NCBI RefSeq assembly: GCF_014356525.2
Contig: NC_052505.1
Span: 7,814,171 to 7,878,170 of the forward strand
Direction of reading: 5' to 3'
Source of the DNA: Nilaparvata lugens
Lineage: Eukaryota; Arthropoda; Insecta; Hemiptera; Delphacidae
Length of the DNA: 64,000 nucleotides
Below, piece after piece: positions 34,557 through 43,600 of this stretch; positions within the stretch are counted from its first letter, which is position 1, and every line of letters begins with the position of its first letter. Made by a program: the position numbers and the translations under genes. The notes beneath the pieces are model-generated. The model ran no database searches. It was given only the letters and a program-made list of their open reading frames with translations, and was not told the DNA's origin.

Positions 34557-36929
34557 ATGGCTTCTTCCAAAGTGTTTAGTGTGTCTCAGCTTTGTGGTAA
34601 TAAAATAAAGCCTACCAATGAGCGGTTTGGTTTGTGGCTGTTGACAGAAAATCTGTGCAATGACAACCTTATTACAGACATTGGGAAAATTGATTACACT
34701 GCTGGAGAAGAACTGTTAGTGCAGGATGAATCAAATCTTGTGCCTATAACAGAACCTTTTTGTGACAATATTATGCTTGTGAAAATCTGTGGTTTGGAGG
34801 ATTGTCAAGAACTGGATAAAAGACGATTTATTCTAAAGAAGGAGATGTGTGGATCATTCAACTTATACTTGAGAGGAAAATTCTCTAATATGGTGTCAGC
34901 TAAGCATGGAGTTAAAGCAAAGTTACCATACTTATTGGACAGTGGAAGTGATATGTCAAAGAAGATTCTACAACTGCTTGGGGAGGACAACTATAGAGAA
35001 GTGCAGCAGAAGTACTACAATCCAGTGGGGATACCATACAAAGTAGAGCTTGCCGATGTCCCCATTGCTACATTAATGGAGGAGTTACCAACAATATTGG
35101 AACAGCTTAGGAAGGAACATTTCTATCTTCTGGACTTGGACATAACACAGGACTTTGCTGGAATATTTAACAAGAGTGGGATGTGTGATTTTCTAACTAA
35201 AAATCATTGTTTTTGTTTCCAAGGAGAATATAAAGAAGACTATAATGTAATTGTGAATAATGATGGAACTGTTGGAATTGATTGCTTGACTTGGGTTAAT
35301 AATAATGTGAGAGTAAAAATTTATAATAAGTTTATTTGTCAAATGACAAGTCCTGGTGTAAATAAGCAGCTAGGTAACCATATTGTAGACTTTATTGCCT
35401 GTCCAGATGCAAGATTACAGGAAACCTTTACCTCTGACTTGGCTAAAATGCATGGTATTACACGTTTGGAAGCTACAATCTATAACTACAGCATTAGAAA
35501 TAACTATAGCTCTAATCAATTTGAGCCTATTCAAGATTGCTTGTCACTCTTAAATGACAGTAAGACTTATTTCCAAAATGCTCCTATATTTTCTGTATCC
35601 TTAGCTAAAATGTGGACTAAACTGACAAACAATTTAAAGAATAGCTGTTGTTTGGTTTTTAACAATCTCTTACAATATGTTTACTGGGGAAATAGCAATA
35701 CCAAGAAATTGACTGGAGTACAATTAAATCTGCCTACCAATCCACAACAACGAAATAAAATAATATCCTATGTAATCTCTGCATTTAGCTTCAATCTACT
35801 ACCTATTAATTATGTGGAAATTTTCGAGGATACAGACAACAAGGACAATATTAGTTTTATACAAAAGTGTTATATTAAGAGTGGTGAGACTTATTTCTCC
35901 AAGTCAACCACAGTTTTCTCTAGTATATCCAAAGTTGTTGACCTAGATGAGTTGGGTCTTGTAGCAACAGGTAACTTGATACCACAAGTCTTAAGAAAAC
36001 GTGCAAACATAAGCTGTAAGCTTCTCCCGCACCCTGTTAAAGAGATACAGCCCTTGTCTCCTATCTCAGTGCTATCAACCAAGAAGCGTAAGCTAGAACT
36101 GGATGAAATTGATCTAAAACGGAGGAAAATTGAGTTTTTAGAGGCTACAGAGAGCATAAAAGAGCAGCACAAACAACTTATAGAATTTGAGAAAGAAATA
36201 GAAAATTTGAGAGAGGAACTTGAGCCATATTTTTATTCACATTGGAGGAATTTTGAGCCTAGTGGGGTTTATAATGTGACTGCATTTTCTGTAAATAATA
36301 AGGGAAAATTTCCATATGTAGGTGTTTTAGGAGAAAAGGAAGGTTCGAAACATGTGTACATTGTAAAAGGCTATCACAAAAATGTTTTTCTAAATGCATA
36401 CAACGCAATAGAAGACCTTAAGAAAGTGGGTTATTTTGTAATCCCATACAACAACCAAAAAGAAATTATTTGTCTACCAAGGGAAGAAATTATTTGTGAA
36501 ATTACTACCAATGGCATGACAAGCTATAATGGTAACACATTTCCAAAAATACAAAATCTAAAATTTTTGTCAGATGTATGGAAAAACTTGGAAGACACTC
36601 CCTTCACACAGACAGAAGTGGAGCAGTATAATAACATCACAATGCTGGAAATTAAAGGAAAAGTAAAAGTAGGACAGTGCAAAAGATTAGAAGAATTACC
36701 AGAAGGTACAGAGTTGGTCATTATTGCAATAAAAGAAGTGTACAATAGAAACAAGAAACGGTATATTTTACAGTTTGAGAGCCTAGAAGAATTGTATGTG
36801 TCTAACTATTGGTTGGAGGAGGAATTTGAGAGCTCTAACATTGATTTGAATTATGAAATTAGAATTAAGCTAGATGTTCTAAAGCATAACCCCAGTAGAC
36901 ATAAGGAAAGAGTTGTATTTTGTATTTAA
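34557..36929 (+). CDS. Rep-like protein of nested element, copy D (790 aa, intact)
   Basis: The only gene of the nested element. Seen: LDLDITQDFAG at about 191-201, a conserved-looking block with KIYNKF at about 253, GNHIVDF and RLEATIYN at about 301-308, the basic KKRKLELD and KRRK (NLS-like) at about 509-522, a coiled coil to about 560, and a C-terminal region to 790. The order 'acidic D.D.T.DF - iYnKf - RlEatiy' recalls rolling-circle initiators of the Rep_trans / phage gpII type (D.a.D, YDK, R.E), but I see no HUH pair and have no search. Function as replication or transposition initiator of the element is therefore inference. Differs from copy C by I-to-K (NRNKKRYIL), K-to-E (NLNYEIR) and R/H changes. 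TATA/Inr promoter, start with good context (GAACATGG). Confidence 0.7.
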   Translation: MASSKVFSVSQLCGNKIKPTNERFGLWLLTENLCNDNLITDIGKIDYTAGEELLVQDESNLVPITEPFCDNIMLVKICGLEDCQELDKRRFILKKEMCGSFNLYLRGKFSNMVSAKHGVKAKLPYLLDSGSDMSKKILQLLGEDNYREVQQKYYNPVGIPYKVELADVPIATLMEELPTILEQLRKEHFYLLDLDITQDFAGIFNKSGMCDFLTKNHCFCFQGEYKEDYNVIVNNDGTVGIDCLTWVNNNVRVKIYNKFICQMTSPGVNKQLGNHIVDFIACPDARLQETFTSDLAKMHGITRLEATIYNYSIRNNYSSNQFEPIQDCLSLLNDSKTYFQNAPIFSVSLAKMWTKLTNNLKNSCCLVFNNLLQYVYWGNSNTKKLTGVQLNLPTNPQQRNKIISYVISAFSFNLLPINYVEIFEDTDNKDNISFIQKCYIKSGETYFSKSTTVFSSISKVVDLDELGLVATGNLIPQVLRKRANISCKLLPHPVKEIQPLSPISVLSTKKRKLELDEIDLKRRKIEFLEATESIKEQHKQLIEFEKEIENLREELEPYFYSHWRNFEPSGVYNVTAFSVNNKGKFPYVGVLGEKEGSKHVYIVKGYHKNVFLNAYNAIEDLKKVGYFVIPYNNQKEIICLPREEIICEITTNGMTSYNGNTFPKIQNLKFLSDVWKNLEDTPFTQTEVEQYNNITMLEIKGKVKVGQCKRLEELPEGTELVIIAIKEVYNRNKKRYILQFESLEELYVSNYWLEEEFESSNIDLNYEIRIKLDVLKHNPSRHKERVVFCI

Positions 36930-37106
36930 GTTAAGGTATTGTAAATAGTCGAAAATGTGAGTGCAGAGAAGGTTGTAATCCAATGTGACATCATCCAAGC
37001 TAAGAGCAGTGATGGGTAGAGCCAAGGTCACGTGATAGGGTGAGGAGGAGTGGGGGTCGCTGAAATTGCATCGCCGAAAGTAAAGTAAGGTGATTTCTTA
37101 CCTATA

Positions 37107-37845
37107 TGAAGATTTTCAAAGAATAATTTTAAATTTGAAACAGGAACTCGTCTTATTGAGGTCACCGACAGATCTAAATTGTGTTGAGTCTTCAAGCGGA
37201 ACAAACGTTAGTGTGAAAATTACAAAACTGCAATGGCGCATGCCCTACATAACTTTAGAAGATCATGTAAGACTGAAATTTTTGAGACTGCTCGATGCTG
37301 ACACTCCACTGAAATTAGGTTTCCGCCATTGGGAAATTTGTGAATTACCAAATTTGCAAAATTCACTTAACCATTCTTGGGCGGTTCGTACCACATCGAG
37401 TTTTGATAGTCCAAAATATGTTATAATTGCATTTCAAACTGATCGTAAGAATAAAATAAATAAATCAATATCTAATTTCGATAGCTGCGGTATTTACAAT
37501 GTTAAAGTATATTTGAACAGTGAGTATTATCCATATGAAAATCTGCTAGGTAAGAAGGAGGTTTTATACCGCATGTTCTTGGATTTCGCACCCTCGTATT
37601 ATAATCATTCAATCAATAGTGAACTCGGAACAGAAATCGATTTTAAAACATTTTGTGAATCAACACCACTGATTGTTGTAGATTGTTCACACCAACCAAG
37701 TCATTTGAAATCATCGACAGATGTTCGTATTGAAATGGAATTTAAAAGTGCAGTACCTGCAAATACTTCCGCGTATTGCGTTTTAATTAGCGATCGTGTG
37801 ATGGAATACACACCTCTCACGAGTATGGTGAAAGAAGTTCAGTAA
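37107..37845 (+). pseudogene. Major capsid protein, C-terminal fragment (copy 3)
   Basis: Same C-terminal capsid fragment as at 24976-25737, with at least three base differences, one changing VESQSG to VESSSG. Virus sequence starts at GAAGATTTTC (E-D-F-Q-R) after the end of nested copy D. An apparent start (GTG at 37090) lies in element DNA. This copy leads into the intact 330-codon gene, so it marks the original gene order capsid, 330, 91, 104, end. Confidence 0.75.
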
Positions 37846-37873
37846 TTTGTTGATAGAGTGCATCACTGCAGGT

Positions 37874-37916
37874 TATATAAGGTGTGTACTGCGACAAATG
37901 TAAGCCATTATCAGTT
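37874..37916 (+). promoter_or_regulatory. TATA-type promoter of the intact 330-codon gene
   Basis: TATATAA at 37874-37880 with a TCAGTT about 37 nt further on and ATG at 37936. Confidence 0.55.
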
Positions 37917-37935
37917 TCACCTTTGAACAGCCAAC

Positions 37936-38928
37936 ATGTCCTATTCTTTGTGTTCTGATATTTTGGATAAGCCGCAAACTCGCTCTATTGGTATTCAGTG
38001 CGATCTTGATAGTTTCTATTATGAAGCAAGGTGCAGTACGCCGAAGCCGCTGGAGGTGGAGGAGGAGGAGGGGAGAGACGCAGGATTACCGAAGCCGCTG
38101 CAGGTGGGGGAGGACAAAGGAGGATTTGAGGAACCCCCCGCCGCGCCCGCCGCCGCCGCCGCCGCCGCTGAGGGGAGAGACAAAGCCTACGAAGAGAAAG
38201 AAGGTCAAGCGACTGCTAAAATTGCTACGGTTGATCTTCACTGGTTTAAACAAGATTGTAATCAAATTATTGTGAAAGAACTTGCCATAATTGATCAGTT
38301 TAATAATTATATTGTGTTCCATTTCAAATCGCCATTTGCAAAGACAGAATTGAGTGCAAAATTGTATAACGATGCAACATGGTTAGAACGTCACTATCAT
38401 AAAATAAAATGGGAAGATGGAGATTTAGAATACAATGAGTCATTAATACGTGATTACCTTGCAGCTTATGAGAAAATTTTCACAAAAGGAACTGAGAAAG
38501 CAAAGTTTTTAAGAAGATTGCATAGCAACGTACAATGCATACCAGAGGATTTTCCAAAACCTGATTTCAGCTTTTTCACTAGTTCATGGTGTTATGCTGC
38601 ATGCAACATTCATAAAAATAATCCACATTCTCGCTGTGCGTTATTCTCTGCCCAGCATTATAATTCTTTGTTGTTTAAAAATATGTATCAAACAAATAAT
38701 TTCTTGTGCGAAAACAATCGAATGCAAAGTATGAAAATGGCTCCAATGTACACAAATTCACAGAAAAGAAACTTTGCTCGTTATGGATTCTTCTACAACG
38801 GAAAGGATCTACAGTGTGTTTATTGCCAGCATGCATTGAGACTGCATAAAGCGCGTACATGTTGTCTATCGTCAATTGATGAAGAAAGACCACTTAATTA
38901 CTCTATAATAGTTCCTGCCTACACCTAG
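37936..38928 (+). CDS. Polinton accessory protein with BIR-like zinc motif, 330 aa
   Basis: Intact reference copy. Residues 1-100: 'RSIGIQCDL' near the start, then a low-complexity acidic and Ala-rich linker (GCC repeats). Residues 101-200: a globular-looking segment starting WFKQDCNQIIVKELAIID and including KGTEKAKFLRRL, which I cannot assign. Residues about 265-310: QKRNFARYGFFYNGKDLQ followed by C..C and H...C spacing, like the core of a baculoviral IAP repeat (GF.Y.G..D.V.C..C...L), but short at its C-terminal side. If a true BIR, it could act on host cell-death or ubiquitin pathways; this is inferred. Starts 90 nt after the capsid stop and ends 22 nt before the 91-codon gene. Interrupted copies elsewhere in the element prove where the junctions fall. 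Confidence 0.65.
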   Translation: MSYSLCSDILDKPQTRSIGIQCDLDSFYYEARCSTPKPLEVEEEEGRDAGLPKPLQVGEDKGGFEEPPAAPAAAAAAAEGRDKAYEEKEGQATAKIATVDLHWFKQDCNQIIVKELAIIDQFNNYIVFHFKSPFAKTELSAKLYNDATWLERHYHKIKWEDGDLEYNESLIRDYLAAYEKIFTKGTEKAKFLRRLHSNVQCIPEDFPKPDFSFFTSSWCYAACNIHKNNPHSRCALFSAQHYNSLLFKNMYQTNNFLCENNRMQSMKMAPMYTNSQKRNFARYGFFYNGKDLQCVYCQHALRLHKARTCCLSSIDEERPLNYSIIVPAYT

Positions 38929-38950
38929 TTTTCTTCATTCGCTCAACATC

Positions 38951-39226
38951 ATGGATCCGAGAAAGTGGTTGGCTCCCGACAACGAATTGGAAGTGAGGTT
39001 AAAAAACTGTATTGATTGGTACGCTGAGTGTGAAAGTGCAATTAGGAAATCAACTCCTGAAAATTATAGTTTGGCGAAGCAATTGAAAGACATTTTTCTA
39101 AGCACGGTGAATTTAAATGATATAAGAGACTATCTATGTTATTATCGTCCTCATAATTTATGTATAGATAAGCTAATTAGAATTGAAGATGAAGTTATGT
39201 GTTGTTGTAGTGAAATGTGTAAATAA
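38951..39226 (+). CDS. Polinton accessory protein, 91 aa (right-arm copy)
   Basis: Same protein as at 21580-21855; function unknown. Charged and helical, with a C-terminal Cys cluster. Follows the 330-codon gene after 22 nt. AATAAA at 39222-39227 overlaps the stop and may serve as poly(A) signal. Confidence 0.6.
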   Translation: MDPRKWLAPDNELEVRLKNCIDWYAECESAIRKSTPENYSLAKQLKDIFLSTVNLNDIRDYLCYYRPHNLCIDKLIRIEDEVMCCCSEMCK

Positions 39227-39295
39227 ACGTTTTCTGCCTTCAAACGATTTTTCATTCCGATATCCCATTCACGTTTTTTAGTTTAGTTGCTGCTT

Positions 39296-39430
39296 AGAGC
39301 TAGAGCAGACACCACGTGTGTGGTAATCTTTAGTGCACGTGCGCCTATAACACGTGCATCTCATTAATTTAGAGCTAGAGCAGACAGCACGTGTGGGGTA
39401 ATCTTTAGTGCACGTGCATATCATCAATTT
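39296..39430 (+). promoter_or_regulatory. Duplicated CACGTG region upstream of the 104-codon gene, right
   Basis: Direct repeat units start at about 39296 and 39371 (GAGCTAGAGCAGAC). Several CACGTG cores and 'gtaatctttagtgcacgtg' occur in each. Confidence 0.45.
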
Positions 39431-39474
39431 AGAATTCTTTCCCCCTCATTCGACTCGCATCAAACATCTGCAAG

Positions 39475-39789
39475 ATGCAGTGTTATGGTTTTTCAAAATT
39501 CAAAAAATTATCTCGTCTCTTGATGTCAATTTCATTTAATGAATTTGATTCAATTGCGAAGAATATTAAATTTTCAACAGGATGTCAAGATGTTGATTTA
39601 CCGTTAACAAAAACAGAAAATGTACACTTTTCGATTCTATCTGAGATTTTCGAACTGCTCAATATTCTAGACAGCGGTCATCTACATTATGATTGTACAA
39701 ATGATTCATCATTATCTGTTGTTAAAAATTCCGATGAACTTTGGAAATGCTTGTACGATATTGCAGATAAAAAATGTAAAAGAACGTAG
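39475..39789 (+). CDS. Polinton accessory protein, 104 aa (right-arm copy)
   Basis: Same as the left-arm gene at 21018-21332, starting MQCYGFSKF and ending with a Lys/Arg cluster. Function unknown. Last gene before the non-coding tip. Confidence 0.55.
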   Translation: MQCYGFSKFKKLSRLLMSISFNEFDSIAKNIKFSTGCQDVDLPLTKTENVHFSILSEIFELLNILDSGHLHYDCTNDSSLSVVKNSDELWKCLYDIADKKCKRT

Positions 39790-40286
39790 AGATTTATAGC
39801 ATTAGATGAGAGAGAATTTCTCAATTCAATTAGATATAGAGAGAGTCATTGACCTCACTTTGGATTAGAGTAATATGGATTCACTTTAATCTGTCACCAA
39901 GGGAATTTTTCCCTCTCATCTATACTGGGAGAGAATTTCTCAATTGATTCTTATCTCCTTTCGGAAAGGGTGCGGGAAAGAGATGGCACTAGTAAAAGAA
40001 GGAGATCTCTATCTCTATCGTCATCGTAGTAGAGTGAAATGCATTCACTTCAATTTGTCAGTATGGCATTAGATGTAGAAATATGAATTCACTTTAATTT
40101 GACACCAAAGGAATTTCTCAAAGAGATTTTTTCCCCCACATCTTTAGGATTCACCTCAATCTGTCAGTACAGCATTAGATGTAGAAATATGAATTCACTT
40201 CAATTTGACAGTAGAGACAGAGGGAATTTTTCCTCCTAAAAGGGAAATTTTTTTTTCCCTCACCTGGAGAGAGAGAGAGAGATATC
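39790..40286. other. Non-coding tip region of the right arm (mirrored at 20521-21017)
   Basis: Contains repeated short phrases: 'agaatttctcaatt', 'gaattcactt' followed by 'caatttgac', 'cattagatgtagaaatatga'. These form a diffuse repeat array without a gene. May hold replication or packaging signals. Confidence 0.5.
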
Positions 40287-40500
40287 TTACCCCCCTCACC
40301 TCCACTGGACAGGGGGAAGGGGAAATCTATTTTTAGAAAGAGAGAGAAAGATATATCTCCCTCTCTCTCTATCCCCCTCACCTCCACTGGACAGGGGGAA
40401 GGGGAAATCTATTTTTAGAAAGAGAGAGAAAGATATATCTCCCTCTCTCTCTCTCCCCCTCACCTCCACTGGACAGGGGGAAGGGGAAATCTATTTTTAG
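40287..40500 (-). repeat. 82-bp tandem repeat array, right arm
   Basis: Inverted counterpart of 20307-20520. Confidence 0.9.
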
Positions 40501-40504
40501 AACA

Positions 40505-40527
40505 CCCCCCGCCCTACAGGCGGGGGG
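40505..40527. other. GC hairpin near right end
   Basis: CCCCCCGCC / GGCGGGGGG stem with loop CTACA. Mirror of the left-arm hairpin. Confidence 0.8.
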
Positions 40528-40613
40528 AAGGGGAGGAGGGATGGACGAGGGGGAGAGGGGGGAGGGGGATCTCGAGCAAAAAAGTCAGTCGGTTCTCCCA
40601 ATCATACTCTACT

Positions 40614-40619
40614 GACAAA
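40614..40619 (+). repeat. Target-site duplication, right (GACAAA)
   Basis: Matches 20188-20193. Host DNA resumes here. Confidence 0.85.
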
Positions 40620-43600
40620 ATTCTTCTTGTCAATATCATGTTCATTCACTAACAACATGGACTAATCATGATTAACATCAAGTTAATCACATATGGGGTC
40701 TAATGAGATGATCCCTGCATTTTTGTTGCGGGAGCGGGCTAGAATTGAAATACGCCAATTGCGCATGCCTGTCTTCTGCATTCCTAAATAATATAAAATC
40801 ATCCAACGAGCTTGCTGGCTGACTCAAATATCTGGATACAACTCGGCTGGTACATCAAAATCGATGCTGTGAAAGGGGTAAATCGGTTCAGGGATCAACT
40901 TGTGAAACTGGAACCGTTATTATTACTAACTGTTACTGAATGTTACTAACCGGCAACATCACTTCATCTAATCAGCTAGGACGAATCTGAATCAAACATG
41001 GGTGAAAAGATAACACAAAATAAATTACTACTTGATTGACGGGATAAGGAATTTGCTGAATTGAGGTCAGATATATAACGTTAAAGTTAGTTGCTAAAAT
41101 GATTGTATATCATCAATTTCATGTGAATCAATTTCATATTTGTAAAAAGGATGATACTAAAACATGTTTGTAAATGTGCAGTATGTATTGGGGAGGTCTG
41201 TCACCGCCTAGTCCAGCCTGGAACATGTGCTTTTGCGACACAAAACGTTTCCTTAGAGGCTTTTCCTTTTTGTGTGCTTGGCCGTAGTGGTTGATGGTGA
41301 AAGTGAATGCTCACTCTGTCAACAGCAAACAGCATTTATGCCAGACACGTCCAGACACACGTCCTGCCAATCTGACATCCGGCACAGACGCTGCTTTCAC
41401 TATACACGTGCAATGTCGTTCATTTTTTTCTCCAAGACCATTGACATAATTTTGCTGCTCCACTTCCATTCAGATACTGGACTCACCCCACAAACTACAG
41501 ACAACTGCCTGTGACAATACGTATGTCTCAATCCAAAACGGGAAGTTTCATTTGAAATGATAATTTTGGACAGAAGCGAATGGAAACTGGGAGAGCATTC
41601 TGTTGCCTGATTATATTGGTCTGTACCAATTCTTAAATATGAAAAAGTACTGAAGGAATATCTTGATTAGCCGAAGTGAATCGATATTCCCATTCAATAC
41701 AGTAAACAGTGTACACACTACTATGTTGGATATAGCTATTGATAACTGGAGCATTCATTTCAATTGAGAGGATTTATTGTAATGTTCAACTTTGGAGTGA
41801 ACGTATAATAGTGATCAGTATTGATGATTATTCCAATATTGATCGAAGATACCTTATCAAAAACTTAGATGTATAGAATCTCAAATGAATTCTAAGATAA
41901 TTAAATAAGACGTAATTCAATCAGATCATCTCTCAAATATTAAAAACTTTTTTGTGTTGCAAAGTATCATCTACAATTAATTTTATCCAGACATAATCAT
42001 TGTAGATTGACATTATTGCCACAGATACAACTCTGCAATACAACCAACACAGTTACTGATTGTCTGTGGTATTACTGCGAGACTCCTTCAATCAAATATA
42101 CGTTGATTGAATAGAAATAAGAATGAAAATCTAAGTACCATTTTTTATAATTATTTCTTCATAATGGCATCATAGCTGGAAAATGTTGTGATTAAGAAAG
42201 GGTACTCAGATTTTCTTTTTTATTTCTATTCAAGAAAATTCTATTTCTAAAGATTTATTTATTCATTTATTTAGATTCTTATTTTTATTTCTATTAAAAT
42301 TTTTTATTTATATTCAAGAGTATCGAAAAAAGACAGGTTGACACCTATAGGAATACATCGGTCAGATTGACCGATTCACATTTTTGTCCTGTTGTTGTGG
42401 CAGAACTGGTTAAGTATGAAGCCAGCCAATCATAGTACCTTTCCCCTCACTATAGACACGCCTATATCACTCATTAACAATCAGTTCAAGGCACGGAGTC
42501 TTGATATATAACAAATATTTTATTCATTTAGTATGCTAACCTACATATCTCAACCTACTTGTAAATAATCTAGAACAGGAACGCTAATTCATTCATTACT
42601 AGTAATAATAATATGTAAGTATAATCTAAATAATGTGTATATATACAAAATCATTATTTATTATTGGACATGGATAACAACTACCTGGATGTGCATTATA
42701 CAATCTGATTTCGAAAACCAGCTTTCCAGCATGAGTGCACCCGTGGAACCTAGCAGTATTACTAATTACATTGATCCTTGATGATATATTTCATGAAAAA
42801 GTCTTCAAAACCAGACGAAAAGCTATAAATATGAGCTTATCGGTCAAAATGACCGTATGTGTTTTAAAAACTATGTAGTTTTATAGGTGTTAATTGAAGT
42901 TTATGAAGTTGAGCATTTCAAGTGTGATTTCATAAAGGTGACTGTGATGAGGGATCTTTATTGATAAGAGACGCTTCTTGGAAGCCTTGGAAGGCTTCCA
43001 TGAATTCCATGGATTATAGTGTGTGAGTGAGAGAAGGATAATTATGATATTTTAGAATGCAGAAGTTGAGATAACTCGGTAATTGAACAGTAACTTCTCA
43101 CGTGTTACTTCAGAGTATTACCTTTGTTAATTCATCTTGGTGGGTATTTCCTCTTTTATTGACGGTGAAGTCGGCCGATTATTTAATTCCACTCGGCATC
43201 GCCATAAAACGAAGGTACTCCACCAAGATAGAGTGGAATCAGAGGAAATGACGGCGGCTTAGTCGAATTCAATTTCAGTCCCCGAAGAAGATGGAGAATG
43301 CAAACGTTTTGCCATCGAATACATATTCCGAAGTTGGCTGGTGGAGGAGAGAAAACTTCTCTGAGCGTACTGCGATCAAAGATTCATCATTGTGAGATGT
43401 CCCGATCTCGTTTGAATTCCAAATCCCACCGGGCTTTAAATTAGATGAGTTCACTCCACTTTATTCCTGTCTACGGTTGGTGAGGATGTGCGGACGGGAA
43501 ATCAGCTTCCCAAATTGTAGTACTTCCAGTGCAAATGCTCGCAACTTTTCTTCGCGTTCACATCAACGAAATCCCTACTCAGATCCAATTCGCATTGCCA

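Larger units (their letters stand above)
34051..37110 (+). mobile_element. Nested Rep-like element, copy D (3,060 bp, intact gene, inverted)
   Basis: Ends TTCATATAGG... and ...CCTATATGAA. Identical inverted ends run for 55 bp to GCGAC; about 8 further bases match after one mismatch. The 3' side carries a CACGTGA; the 5' side carries a GAGGA-rich tract. The left flank is the penton fragment and the right flank is the capsid gene at a point 22 nt downstream of that used by A and B. Gene orientation is opposite to A-C. Confidence 0.9.
20194..40613. mobile_element. Polinton/Maverick-type element, rearranged, 20,420 bp
   Basis: Termini are perfect complements over the first stretch (AGTAGAGTATGATTGGG and onward), begin with AG, end with CT, and are bounded by the 6-bp duplication GACAAA. 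Known Polintons have AG...CT ends and 6-bp duplications. The content supports the assignment: major capsid and penton fragments plus small accessory genes. Typical Polintons also encode protein-primed DNA polymerase B, a retroviral-type integrase, a packaging ATPase and a protease, and none of these is seen here. The interior is instead filled by four copies of a nested element. The copy is therefore non-autonomous and was presumably mobilised by proteins from an intact relative. Low divergence between repeated parts suggests a recent origin. Confidence 0.85.
38880..40613 (-). repeat. Polinton right inverted arm (1.73 kb)
   Basis: Inverted counterpart of 20194-21926. Begins at the TGAA of the 330-codon gene where the left arm was joined to copy A, and ends CTCTACT. 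Confidence 0.9.

Noticed and set aside
21923..37110. Classical DNA transposon insertions with TTAA-like target duplication
   Set aside because: Flanks are TTCA on one side and TGAA on the other, with different virus genes on the two sides; no duplication is visible.
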